A program made the position numbers and the translations under genes. This document shows positions 1-12,096 of a stretch of 64,000 nucleotides of DNA, one piece after another (the stretch's first letter is position 1; every line of letters begins with the position of its first letter). Location of the stretch: assembly GCA_905182995.1 (NCBI GenBank), contig CAJJDP010000162.1:130662-194661 (forward strand), read 5' to 3'. The stretch comes from Paramecium octaurelia (Eukaryota; Ciliophora; Oligohymenophorea; Peniculida; Parameciidae). The notes below the pieces were generated by a model. That model had not been told where the DNA came from. It saw nothing but the letters and a program-made list of their open reading frames with translations, and made no database searches.

Positions 1-712
1 TGAAAATTTGATATCCATCGGTTCAAGATGTTTGGCTTCCAATTTGGTAGATTATCTGGTTTAGTTAATTAGGAATTAAGCCACTTAAGAAGTTGGATGC
101 TGCTACTGTTGATGAGTTTAGTGAGTAACTAGTAGTTGGTCTTGAAGAGTGGATTCATTCAATTCATGCAATTCAATTTCTTCTGAGTAAGCATTTGGTT
201 GGAATTTGAACAGGATCAAGTACTATACGATAAAACTATCTTATTATTCGAAGAATTCACAAAAAGGGTCTATAATAGGGTATTCTAATATAATTACTAT
301 ATTCCAGTGGGTCATCTCCTCTTTGTCTTTGATAAATCACCAGAAGGGATGACAGCACTAAACTAAGGAGATCGAATAATTTGAGTATGGGTTCATTGCA
401 GATTAAATTGAATAGACAAATGAAAGGCAGAAAGGTTAAGAGTGATTCATGATGAAAGATTACTGTGATTCCGAATGAATAAAATAATCCAATGAGTAAG
501 AAGAGACTACATAATGCAGAGAGTAATTCCTGATGGAAAAGTGCTATAATCAATTCAATTAGTTGCACGATTGCAATTTAAAGTTGGAATCCAATCTTAA
601 CTTTTAAAGCAATGGTTTCTGGTTTATTCCTTACTTATTTGTAACCCTTGATTTTCATTTAAGCATAACCTGCATACACAAGTGGGAATAGTCCAATAGC
701 AAATTAATCCAT
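1..712 (-). CDS. Multi-pass membrane protein, possibly ABCC-type N-terminus (partial)
   Basis: The 5' part of a minus-strand gene; the rest lies beyond the window's left edge. ATG at 712, 24 bases below the stop of the next gene. The first ~150 codons hold hydrophobic stretches separated by short basic loops, which suggests several membrane spans. A 25-nt intron (about 232-256, GTGAAT...GATAG) removes an in-frame TGA. Downstream the frame is acidic then Gln/His rich, and a second intron near position 100 is likely because another frame there looks more protein-like. The arrangement of an N-terminal membrane domain followed by an acidic linker resembles ABCC transporters, but no ATPase motif is in view, so this is only a suggestion. 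Confidence 0.45.
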
Positions 713-736
713 ATTAATTAATAAAGTAATATTATA

Positions 737-1012
737 TCACTATGCAAATGTCACCAATTTATCAGGATGACTAGGTTGCTGTTCTGATTGCGAGATTTCA
801 ATTGATTACCCATCTAGAGTGGTATTGCTTTCTTTTTTTGTTTGTGTCATTTCAGAATAACGCACTCTCTAATGCAATCTCCTATTTTCTCTTTGGATGA
901 GCATGATGATGGCAATTACCAATAGAACAATTATCACAAAAACACCTATAAAGACATATATGGCTGAGGATTAAGGGTGATGCGTTTACTTGGTCGTATT
1001 GGTTGAGTTCAT
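737..1012 (-). CDS. Small single-pass membrane protein
   Basis: A 91-residue frame with ATG at 1012 and TGA at 737, no intron. The N-terminus is polar (Asn, Thr, Gln). One strongly hydrophobic segment at residues ~19-38 is rich in Ile, Val and Leu. It is followed by a basic stretch (RENRR) and a polar Ser/Gln/Glu tail, which fits a bitopic protein with its basic flank in the cytoplasm. Two TAA/TAG codons are read as Gln. I do not recognise the family. It lies 24 bp upstream of the next minus-strand gene and is divergent from plus-strand coding sequence starting near 1080. Confidence 0.5.
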
Positions 1013-1079
1013 CAATGAATAATAATTTAATTATTTAATCTTATTTTCAAATTATTAATTGTTTCATTCTATTCCTTAA

Positions 1080-1385
1080 ATGAGACAATCCAATTATCTC
1101 ATTACTAAATAAATATTTGATAAAGTATTTCATTAATTTTTGTGAACAAGAAATCTGTCACTTAAAATCAGAGAGTAAATATTACAGCTGCTTGTAAAAC
1201 TGAAATTTCCACCTCATAAAAACACACTTAAATGACATCTGCATAGAAAACAGAAATCTTGTTCTGCCAGGTTGATATATTACATATCTTAATAAGCAAA
1301 GCTATTGTAAGTTCCAGAATACTTGAATTCATCTTTTATACGCAATAACAATTACCCAATCTTTGAAATATGTGATACAGAATGA
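1080..1385 (+). CDS. Hypothetical small protein, exon structure uncertain
   Basis: Open plus-strand frames beginning with ATG at 1080. A likely 26-nt intron starts at the GTATTT near 1125 and ends in AAG. The following ~45 codons are polar (Lys, Thr, Gln, Ser). A second splice around 1275-1310 seems needed to join the frame that ends at TGA 1383-1385. Base composition and the lack of TGA support coding, but I could not settle the splice sites, and the stretch 1386-1505 has further short open frames. No family recognised. Confidence 0.25.
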
Positions 1386-1505
1386 ACTCAAATGTTAATA
1401 TTAATTGTCTGTTGATTAAAAATTAAGGATTATGAGTTATAACCACTCACAAATCAGAAAGCCATCCAACACAGATTTTGGATCTTTAAAGATTAATCAC
1501 TTTGA

Positions 1506-1891
1506 ATGAGAAAAATTGAATTCATATTCGTAATAGTCAGTGAACCTTCATTATTACATCTGGTGGATTCTAATGGATGTAAAATATTAAATTTGGCAGA
1601 ACTAAAAGAGAGAAACGGAAATGCTAAGTTTTTATTGATTAAGGGAATAGACTACAAGAAGACAGTTAGCAAAGGGGAAACTGCTTTGAGTATATCAATT
1701 AAACAAAAAAAATCAAAAATTAATAGATTACATTAATTAAATTAAGAGGAAAGGACTTAAATAAATACATTGAATCTTCATATTTATTCTCAAATTTATT
1801 AAAATGGATATTATAAATTTTTTAATAATATATGTGTAAGTAGATCCATTAGAATTTACTTGCTTATTTCAACAAATTTTAGTAGGCTTGA
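1506..1891 (+). CDS. Hypothetical protein, 120 aa
   Basis: ATG at 1506, TGA at 1889-1891, with one 23-nt intron at 1628-1650 (GTTTTT...AATAG) that keeps phase throughout. Residues 5-12 are hydrophobic; the remainder is basic and Gln rich with a Leu/Phe/Trp-containing helix-like stretch near the C-terminus. Without the intron the frame mimics an ankyrin-like segment and then degenerates; with it the frame stays open to a sensible end. The GTT donor is less usual than GTA here. An upstream exon is possible, because an in-frame TGA sits directly before this ATG. No family recognised. Confidence 0.4.
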
Positions 1892-2030
1892 AATCTACTT
1901 AATAATTTAATATCAAAGAAGCAGCAGTTAAATTAATCACTGCTTTTTTGATGGTAGATCAGAAAAGTTGTATCAATTTATTAAATCTATAAAAATTGTT
2001 ATAATTTTATTTATAATTTTTTAATTTTTT

Positions 2031-3878
2031 TCAATCAGAGACTATAAATTACTCATATTCTTCAATTAACTAATGAACATAGTTCAAAACTTTGTATTCT
2101 TCTAAAGCAATTTTGAAACATTAGGCAAAGTCATAGTATTGCAAGGAAGTGATTTTGAATCTTTTGTGGATGATTTACAAGTCCTGTTTCTTAAAAAACC
2201 TAACTCCATAGAGAAGTAGATTTAATTTGCAAAGGATGCTTTGGCTCATTTCTGCCTCTTCAGTTTCATAGATTTTATTCAAATGCCTTTAAACAAATTC
2301 ATACTCCAAAATAGAGACTAATTTTGGGATCAGATAATCTTGACCTAAACTTAAAATTTGTTGTTCTCTTGTTTCCCCTAAGATTATTGGTTTGATCTCA
2401 TCCCAGTCTTCTATGAAGTCTTATAATACTAAACTATCATCAGTCAAATTTCTTACAGATTCAACTGCCTTTTATTTGAACTTATCAAAAATCTTTTCAT
2501 TTATTATAGCCTTCTTCTAATGAATTAAGTGTAAGTCTTCCCTTGTGATAGCCTTAATGTTATAACGAAAAAAGTAATGAAATATATTACAGCAATGTGC
2601 AACAAAACGTTATCTGCCTCTACGATGAATCAATTCAGATAACATAGCATCTTATGCACAACTATTTACAAAGGTTTCAATAAATAAATTAAATCCCAAC
2701 TAATTTACATAATATTGCAGATCATTTTTATTTATGATTGCATATTTATAAATGTCCATTCTTCTTAGAAGTTATCTGATGTTCCTCCATGGTATGCCAG
2801 TTTTCTGTAAGGTTAATGATAGATAGTATTTAAAATTTGTGAGTTATACATTTGTCAGGCCATATTTTACATGCCTTTCTCTAAGCACTTCACATGAATA
2901 ATTTGGAGAATCCAAATGATATATTAATTAAAAGAAGAGTCTAGCAAATTTCAACTCTTAAGTGGGTACATCAATATTTTCGAAATATGGAGCTAATGTG
3001 ACATCGGATAATATCTTTTTGTACATTGATTTTGTGATAGCCTTGATGCCATCTTCACCCCCATAAATCTCGAATTCTAATACTTCATTAAGGATGTAAG
3101 GCCTAATATTTTCAATGCGTTCGCAACAATGGAACATCTTTTCAGTTGAGATATTTAAAAGCATGTACTTATTTAAAAAATGGTATTTGAACTTGAAAAA
3201 GTGAGCATTAGTTAACTGCATGCCTAAATGAATTACTCTTAAACGAGACAAGTCTAAAAACATTTATTGATCATATGCAGTTGCTAAAAGATTTCGAAAT
3301 ACTTATTTCACTCCAGGGTAGTTTTTATTTGGAAACTTAACACTTAAGATATTATCTCTTCTTGTGATATCTAAATATATTTGATCCACTTCATAATTCA
3401 ATAATTCATCTGTTCCTTATGGTTTCGGAGCAACCTTTCTCTTTCGAGACAATTCTGTCAAGTATCCCTAAATTAGTTAATCTTATGATTTCATTGGTAC
3501 CAATTATTATTAACTATGAAACCTAGATGATTTTTGAATAACACTGTTGAATAATTCGGAATTTCTAATTAAACATGAATTCTTTTCCTTTTATCTCCAT
3601 CTATTCTTACGAAACAACACTAGACCTGACATATTATTTTTTTCACTCTCCAAGGTTTTGAATCGTAAACTCAGTGGAGGATCAATATGAGTCACTTTAG
3701 AATTAGTGATGGCGTAACTAAAATTTTATTCAATTTAAATTGAATTCCCTTGTGGTTGGTATTTGGTTAATAGAAACATAGGATTCAGTTTTTGTTACTT
3801 TTTTTTTTCTGGCAACTTTTTTCTTATAGCATACGTTTCCAAGAAATCTTTAAATGATTTCTGAGTGTCTGATATCAT
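2031..3878 (-). CDS. Truncated-haemoglobin domain protein, copy 1
   Basis: A single-exon gene of 615 codons (ATG 3878, TGA 2031). A 2/2 (truncated) haemoglobin domain lies at about residues 270-375. It opens with an F-E-I-Y-G-G-E-D start, has Tyr at the B10 position (MYKK, ~285), a Gln where the distal E7 residue is expected, and a proximal His in LRERH (~336). The ~270 residues before it are basic and polar. The ~240 after it form a helical region shared with the next gene but not recognised. Classic protozoan truncated globins are ~115 residues alone, so this is a large multidomain form. Haem and O2/NO binding are inferred from the conserved residues; the role is unknown. It is a tandem paralogue of 3898-5958, 19 bp away. 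Confidence 0.85.
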
Positions 3879-3897
3879 AAAAAAATAAAAATTTAAA

Positions 3898-5958
3898 TCA
3901 ATCAAAAACAATATGTTTCTTGTAGTCATCAATAACATCCAGAACCCATTATAATTTAGATGGTTCATCCTGCATTACAGTCTTCATGGCCTAAAAATAA
4001 ATGATTAATTTTAACTTATTAGAATTCAAAGTAGGTTTATTCTCGAATCCGTAATCTCTTGTGGAGAACTTCGATGTCAGTGCGTTTGTAGAAGTGCATT
4101 CCATACAAAATCAAATTTAACTTGCATTTCAAATTGGGGCCAACTTGAGACTCATTATCCTTTGATAAGTTGATAATCAAATTACTTCAAACACTTTATG
4201 AAGAAGCGGTCTTTACATAATCTCATTCTCTAACTTGTATGCAATGCGGTTAACTACACCTTACCCTCCAAATGATTTAATAATAGTCTTTTTTGGTTTA
4301 TTCATTAGGATGGGTGTAATCTCTTCCCAATCCTCTTCGAAATCGCTTAATAAAATTGGGTCATTAGTTACTTTGCTCACAGCTTGCATTGCCTTTTCCT
4401 TGAATTTGGTATAGACCTTTTCTGAAATGATGGTTTTGTTTCTATGAATAGACTCTATATCATCATCAGTGATTGATTTGACATTATCTCTGAAGAAATA
4501 GTGGAACACATTTTCACAATGAGCAGTAAATCGTTACTTGCCTCTCTTCTAAACTAAGTCAAAGAGAATCGGCTCACTCGAACAGAGACGCACAAAGCTC
4601 TCTATAAATTCTCTGTATCCTCCTGGAGCATTATTAATGCACTCTTACAGTGATGGCTTATTCAATATGGCAAACTTATAAGTGTCCATCTTTCTAAGTA
4701 GTACTCTTAAGTGTTTGTATCCGATGCCTAACTTTTGTAAAGCAGTGGATAGATAGAATTTGAAATTAGCCAATTGAACATGGGTCAATTTATATTTGAC
4801 ATGCCTTTCTCTGAGTACTTCAAGAGTGTAATTTGGAGATTCAGTATGATCTATCAATTAGGCAAAAAGTTTAGCAAATTTAACAGCCTGTTCTTCCAAC
4901 TCTATGGCCTTGAAATAGGGACTTAATGTGTAATCTTTGAATATCTTTTCATACATGTTCTTAGCCACTTCATTGATGCCATATTCTCCGCCAAATATTT
5001 CAAAATCACTTCTCTAATTGAGAATCAAAGGTTTAAAATTTTCCATTTTGTAACAACCCTTAAAAAGTAATTCAACTGGAGTCTCCATCTCCATATATTG
5101 ATTGATAAAGAGATATTTGAATCTAATGAACTATTCTTTCTTGATGAAAAGTGGAGCATGAATACTCCTCATTCTAAACGGGTCAAGTAGTATTTCTTAG
5201 GTGTATCCAATCCCTAAAATACTCTTGTAAATATCCTTGAGATATTTTAGATGTTTCCCTTAATACTTAGTCTTCAGTTAACGGTCTTGGATGATTTTAT
5301 GATAGAGGGATTCAGAATGTTAATCAAGTAATTCATTACTACCGTACTATTTGATTTAGGTCTTTATTATCTTTTGGAATTTAGTCTCAAAAAATTTGCT
5401 AATGATTTCCGTTTGTGTCTTTGGGGGTTGTTTCAACTCTCGATGAATCTACAATACTTTAGGTCTTCGAAGGGAGACAAGTTACTCATGAACATTTCTT
5501 AAACTGTTACTATTTGGGTTCCTGATTTTATGTTATTAGGAAGTGAATTTGAAATGAACAGGAGTGTTGGGCAGTACGATTTCGCAAATCTGGGAATCAC
5601 TGATCATAGGTAAATGAAAAAGTGTCTGGCTGGGAGATAGCTCTGGATTTTTAAAACTCTTTGTCTTATTTCCAAAGTCTTGAATTGTCACTTGACTTTG
5701 TAGGTCGTGTTTAATGATGAACTGATTGGTTGGTTCTTAGCGTAGGAGACTGCTTAGTTGTTTTTCGCATCTGGATTTCTTAGAATTTTTGGGTGAAGCT
5801 TGGAGAGTAGACAATCGTCCTGTTAATTGGAACTTTTAATCTTCTTTGATCTGTTGCTATTGTATGAAATCTCTAAAGGTCATGCTTTTGGAATCATTTT
5901 TCAAATGTTCAGTTGGGTATTTGAAAGGGCATCCCAATGATGAGGTTGCATTACTCAT
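3898..5958 (-). CDS. Truncated-haemoglobin domain protein, copy 2
   Basis: 669 codons with two introns (4160-4185, 26 nt; 3991-4015, 25 nt), both near the 3' end; removing them restores phase exactly. Same plan as its neighbour: a ~315-residue polar N-terminal region, a truncated globin domain at ~318-425 (FEIFGGE start, Tyr B10 in MYEKI ~335, Gln at E7, proximal His in RERH ~385), and a ~240-residue helical C-terminal region. The two copies differ clearly at the amino-acid level, so the duplication is old. The introns in this copy are absent from the other. ATG at 5958 is 123 bp from the divergent gene at 6082. Haem binding is inferred from the motif; function is unknown. Confidence 0.85.
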
Positions 5959-6081
5959 AATTATAATAAATTATATTTATCCATAATATTTAGAGACATT
6001 GTTAACCGACTCGATCTAATTGTAAGATTAGAATGATTATGAATTATAATATTGCATATAAAAATGCATTGATTATATTCA

Positions 6082-9000
6082 ATGATTATTTTGATTTTAG
6101 TGGCCTTTCTCAATATATGCAAAGGCCAACTGAAATGCAAAGACTCCCACAATTTAACTGTTCAAATGGAACTCACAATCTTGATCCCTAACTACAACTG
6201 TATTCTCAATACTACTGAAGAAGTCTTGGTTAATATGACATCATAGAATGCAAGTCTAGTTATCACAGGAGAAAAGCTGCAACTCAATGAGAACATCCAC
6301 TTTGAAGGATTCACTGCTGTTCAATTTTTGGACTTAGAAGTGAACACAAACACACATTCAATAATCTCCGATTCCCCAATCATATTAAAGAAGGTCACCC
6401 TTCAGAAACACTGTCGTTTCTTTGCTACACACATCACAATTGAGAATAGCACCATTACTTAGAATGTGTTCAGAAATAGGTAAATGTTTTCTTCACCCGT
6501 TGTGATTAACGGGTTATTCATAAAGGACACCTCCCTCTTCCAAAGTTCAATCACAAATCAATACCTAGAACTATAAAGCCTTTTTCTGGAATCAGTCCAC
6601 ATTATTAACTCAACGTTAGGAAGTGTAGATTGCATTAATTAAATTGCCATTTAAAATTCTTTTATTGCATCTAGTGAATTTTTAATCTGCAACATAATTT
6701 AAGAGTTTGAATTGTATAACTCCTTTATCATATTGTCATCCTTGATAAGAGCATCCGGGAGTGTCCATATTTCGATTAGAAATGTCTCACTCAGCAAAGC
6801 CACTCTCTTTATATTGGATAATGAAAATTAAGTCCAAATGAAAAACATCGACTTTTCAGAAATAACCTCTGACTCCTCATTAATCACTGTGAACAGTCCC
6901 TACCTTAACATAACGAATATGGTGAATTACTAATTGAAGGTCCAATCAATCTTTTAAATAAGTAGCACTGACATGTTTGTTAAGAACATAACTTGTTAGG
7001 AACTAGATGGAAGTATATTACTGTCTAATTAGAGTTAAGATCTGACACTCTTAATAAATTAATTCAATTTGATAAAGAGTACTTCTAGAAAATTATTTGA
7101 CATGAGTGGGTCTTTTCAAATTAGAACTGGGATATTCAAATAAAACAATTGCTCATTAATTAATAGTTTAATAATTCATGAAGTCTGGATAGACTCTATG
7201 ATATTTTAAGACCTGAATAATTAGGTAATATTATCGATTTCTGATTCTAATACTCTTCATTTGACAAATTTAACAATCATTTTTTGTGAACAAATTATGT
7301 TTGCCAAATTTAACACTGTCATAAGTGTGAATCTACAGAACATCAAATTAAATAATTGTAAAGAATGTAATTTTTTAGTTTTAAATCAAACAAACACATT
7401 CATTAAAGATATCACTATATTAGATGTCTAGAATTTCTTTAGCACTTTAATATTCTCATGGAATACTAACATTGTAATGAAAAGATTAAACTTAAGAAAC
7501 ATATATTCAAATGCTCAACAAATCGTCACTTTATGTGAAGGTGAAATAATTGAACTATCGAATTTAATAGTATACAATGTAGAATGTCAATATTGTTAAG
7601 GAATTGTTAAAATTTCTAATTTTCATTCTGCTCAAATTTTGAAATCCAATTTCTCAAATGTATACACATCTTAGGGAACATTTAATATTGAAAATACTAC
7701 TAATTTAACAGCAATAAATAACCAATTTATTAATATAACTGCTATTGATGGAACTTGCTTTTATATTTTCAATTCTTCCATCAAAGTATTGTAAAATGAA
7801 TTCATCAATTTAGCTGCAAACTAAAAAGGAGGAGCCATCTATCATATTCAAGCATATAATACAACTTATTATATTGAAAACAATAGTGTTTCAAATGTTA
7901 CATCCAAAAAAGGACAACTAACATACTTAGTTACTGAATCAATTACAGCCTAAGATCCTGATTTCTATATAGATGGACCTGTGTTCTTTGAGATTTTTAA
8001 TTAGACCTACAGTCTGAATAGTCTTATAAGAAAACAAGTATTTTTATCTTTTCAGAATTTTAAAAGTGGAAAGGAAATTAAGTTCAATGTAAGTATTTTG
8101 GATAGTGACAAAAATAGATTGTGTAAATTCGAAGAAGACATCTATTTAAATAATTATTCATACCATTTTGATTAATACAGATGCAATTATGAAATTACAT
8201 ACCTGTATTATCAACAAGAACCTCAAGACGAGTAACTTACAATAATAATTCTATTGGAATCATTGAAATTATATAATAACAACCCATTTTCTCTTTAAGT
8301 GTTACTGAACTTCACCCAATGCGAAATTGGCGAATAATGGATTCGTAATTCATGTCAAAAATGCATGTATGGAACATATAGTTTCAGTACTTAAGCTCCC
8401 TGCTTATAATGTTTGCCATAAGCTTAATCCTGTTTAGGAGGAGCTGAGATAGACATAAAACCAGGATATTGGAGACCACATAATCTAACAGACAGTATAG
8501 AACGATGTAAGCCCTAATTATCAGCGTGTTTGGGGGGCAAAAATAACTTTACTTGTGGGGAAGGATACTTAGGAGCAATTTGTTAAGATTGTGATTATTA
8601 TTCGATTAGATGGGAGAAATAGTATGCAAGGAGTCTCTCCAATTACTGTGCTGAGTGCTAATTCAATTTGATCGATCAAATTAAACCAATTTTAGCATTC
8701 TTGTGGATTTCAGTAATTCTATACTAATTAACCTTTAGAGTGTCCTCTATTTCTCTGTTTGTGGAGCCTTGAAGATGGCTAGGGCTTAATTGGTTGGACG
8801 TTATCTTCGACTAATTGGATTGCACTTTGGCACCAGATCCTCTATGACTATAGATCAAACTGAAGTGTTGCTCAAAATGATTTCCACTTACTTTCAGTTG
8901 CTCTCCATTCTATTGGTTCTTAATATCAAGATACCCCAACCATTTCAATTTCTATCTCAAATCATTGGCAACCCACTTCAAACCTTTGGATTTTAAATTG

Positions 9001-10368
9001 AATGTTTACTAATTAAAATGCAATTCTAAATTGAAATTGTGTACCTCAAATAAATATGGAACCTAATTACCTCAATCATTTTTGTGTCTCTCTTTATTTT
9101 CACATATTTCATCCAATCTCTTTGCAAGCATTTGGAAAATTCAATCCAAACGATGTTCATCAATAGTTTGATTCAGGTTCTATTTTATTTCTAAGGTGAT
9201 TTGATTGAAGGGTTGTTTGAAATCCTCTTTTGTCTCAAGGCTTCTGGATAATATTATATATAGGCATCCACCCAATATATATGTTATACCCATGAGCATT
9301 AAACTTACATAAGAGCCTACATAATACCTGTGTTATTGACTATTGGGTTATTCAAGCCTTTATTTTACTTCATTAAGCTGAATAGAAATAAGAACAAACT
9401 GTGGACTTGTTAAATTCGATTGCCATATGGCTACTTGTTTATTGAGTACAAGAATCAATATTACTATTGGGAATTCGTTCGATTTATAGTTAAATCATTA
9501 TTTTACATCCTTTCTACATTGCTGATACAAGATTTCAAATTGTTGTTTCTGTTCGTCATTTTGGTTTTACTCTGTTATTTGGAGTTGCTCAATAAGACCC
9601 AACCATATTTGGAGTATAAGTTCAATGTGTTAGATAAGGTTTCAACTTAATTAGAAATTATCAGTTTAATTTTGGCTTACATTTAGGATGATAACAATAA
9701 TTAATACATAGTAGACATTACCAACATTTTAATATCTATAATTAACCTGATTTTCATACTCTATTTCATTTATAAAATCCTTATAGAATTGAGTTTAGAA
9801 TATAAGAAGAAGATCCAAGAGAAGTTGATTACCCTGATTGAAAGATTCCCTTGGCTGGGTAAATGTATCAAGAAACCAGTTCCTTCGACGATGCCAGCTC
9901 GTATTACTTACTTATGGAAGAAGGCCCGGATGCATGTTTATAATTTTATTTCTCAAATTGGAAATACCTCAGATACGAAAAGTCAATCGTCAACTGTTTA
10001 CCGTAGCGTTGATGTTAGTTAACCGAAATTGCTTTTCACTCTTAAACCACAACTCATGAAATACTTGTAACAATTTTGTTAAATTTTTAAGGTAATATCC
10101 CCATTCTTGTTTACCAAATTAAGGTTAATAACTAGAAATTTCACAATAGTCTAGCTAAAATGTCTCTGTAAATTAGAGTTAGATTTTGGAGAAACCCTCA
10201 CAAATAACTGATCAGTCGCTTATTTAGCGTAAGCAAGAGGAAACTAACAAAGAAGACGAAAGTTCCTAATTACAATGGTAGGCCTCTAATAAAAACATTA
10301 AGAAAACCACATCTATTTCAATTTAACCAAAACTAAAAGTTAAAGTCATAAAAAAACAACGAATTTGA
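6082..10368 (+). CDS. Giant receptor-like membrane protein with Cys-rich module (paralogue of 57448-61626)
   Basis: Three exons (introns 8713-8738 and 10067-10091) give 1,411 residues. Residues 1-16 are a signal peptide. Residues ~20-740 are rich in Asn, Ile, Ser and Thr with repeated short beta-strand-like units, as in a beta-helix ectodomain. At ~750-870 there is a Cys-rich module (CxxC pairs, GGAEI, PGYW, C..GYLG..C..C). About eight or nine hydrophobic spans follow between ~875 and ~1250, and a basic, Ser/Gln-rich cytoplasmic tail ends the protein. Ciliates carry many such putative surface proteins; no ligand is known. The phase of both introns was checked against the paralogue, which lacks the first intron. 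The likely place is the plasma membrane or alveoli. Confidence 0.8.
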
Positions 10369-10699
10369 TAATTATTTTGTATATAAATTATATATATCAT
10401 GAAGGAGCCACTTCTAATCTAAGAATATCCTTATGAAGTAAATGAATAAAGAATTCTCAATTCTCAAAATTATTGTAAATAAATTTATTTAATTATAATT
10501 TAATTATGAAAATTTAAATAACAGTCTTGCTCGTATAAGTAATATTAAATATTTTAATTGTGTTGTTTTTTTGATAATTTCAATTATTGCATCATAAGAA
10601 GATTTAATATAGATATTTCAATGAAAAATTATATACATTTACATCAATTCAGTTTGAATGGGTGCACATTTTAGTTAGAAATGAAATCTGTTGCTGGAG
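10369..10699. other. Intergenic, convergent gap
   Basis: A 331-bp AT-rich stretch between two converging genes. It holds short open frames on the plus strand from an ATG near 10399, including one hydrophobic run, but they end in TGA after ~35 codons and I could not join them by a credible intron. Nothing else is seen. Confidence 0.4.
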
Positions 10700-12015
10700 T
10701 CAAGACCTGTAGCTTAGCTTGTTTGGGTGATAAATATGAAAACAATTCCGTCCTTGGATAAGAGGATATAAATACTTCGAAGAGAGCTAATCAGATTCAT
10801 CAGTGAAGAAGGGGTGAGCTATACAATCGTAGGCACTATATCTTAATTTGGGATCAAAGTTGAGCATCTAATGCAATAGATCGAGAGCATTTTCGTTTTG
10901 GATGTTAGAACTGATTCGAATATTGCCTGCTTGATTTTACCCAAGGTCTTCATAGATGGGTTTACCGACAAGTAATTTGTGAAATACAGCTCCGGCACTA
11001 AAGACATCAATTTTTTCATTGATTCTCTAGGATAAAAAAACCTCTGGTGCAATGTACCCTCCAGTGCCAGCTCTGGAATAGGGAGATTAATTGATCATGC
11101 AGAGACCCAGATCAATAATTTTGATTTTGAGAGGGTTGATAGAGGCAATCATGATATTGTCATATTTAACATCTCTGTGTATGATTTTTAATTAATGCAA
11201 GTGATTTAAACCTATTACTAGATATAAAATAATACCCTCCAAAATCTGTTACATAATCTCTTGGATGATGTTGATTGGCAATTTGTTGTTGTACATTTTC
11301 TGAAGGTCGTAGAGTGTGCCTTGAGATAGGTAATCCATGGCGAGGTAGCAATTCAAATCGTCAACGTAATATGAGTTGAAACCGAGTACATTCGGGTGAG
11401 GGTTCTTTTGGATGAGTTTGAGTGCTTGTAATTCTTCTGGAGTCTATTTTGTATAACATTGGTTATTTACTTCTTGATGACGAATGAGTTTGAGAACCTG
11501 GAACTAGTTTTGTTATTTGGCGAGGATTATCTTGAAAATGATTTGTAAATAATGATACCTGGCATTTCTAGTTGTTTTTAATGTGCTTCACATACTTGAA
11601 CTCCTTTTCCCAGTCACAGAAAGCCATCAAACCACTTAATATACTTTTTAACTAGCTGAGCTGGTCACTGCTTCCGCCGAAGGTGTACTTCCGAGTATCA
11701 TGTTTACAAAGACTGAAGCCTTCGATGGCTTTGGAATGGCTAGAGGATTATACTTATATCTTACTTAGAGTAATCCCAATTAAGAACATATTGAGTAGTT
11801 TAAAAGTTGATTTCCTTTTCAATTTTCTCGCTCAGACTCGATTTCTTAAGTCCACTCAATGATAGTCTGTCAGGATAGACAGTTAAAGTAACAGTACATC
11901 CGTTTCGGATAATTTATGATAGCTTTGTAGTAAATAAAAAAGACTGAGAACAATTTTTCATTAGTTTAAAATTACATGCAGTTTTACTCTCTATATAATT
12001 TTCATATTCGGACAT
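10700..12015 (-). CDS. Protein kinase with atypical ATP loop
   Basis: 412 residues, three introns (11740-11764, 11531-11558, 11212-11235). The N-terminal ~130 residues look like a PH-type or other beta-rich lead-in ending in a helix. The kinase domain follows: the beta-3 Lys lies in VLKLI, the catalytic loop reads HRDVKYDN, the metal-binding motif is DLG, and the APE equivalent is APE. In the splice form chosen, the Gly-rich loop is replaced by a segment with no Gly (IKNNQKCQ). An alternative upstream intron of 28 nt would change these residues. The third intron is 24 nt and contains no TGA, so its retention would not break the frame. Ser/Thr kinase activity is likely; the substrate is unknown. 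Divergent from 12097, 81 bp away. Confidence 0.8.
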
Positions 12016-12096
12016 ATAAAAAATAAATGAATATACATCATGGGCATTAAGATTCAATCTTGAACACCTCACTGGCCATAGTTGTAATTAATTCTA

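Noticed and set aside
1506-1736. Ankyrin-like reading (GETALSISIKQKKSKI) in the unspliced frame
   Set aside because: A 23-nt intron at 1628-1650 gives a longer, phase-consistent frame; the ankyrin look comes from translating intron-shifted sequence.
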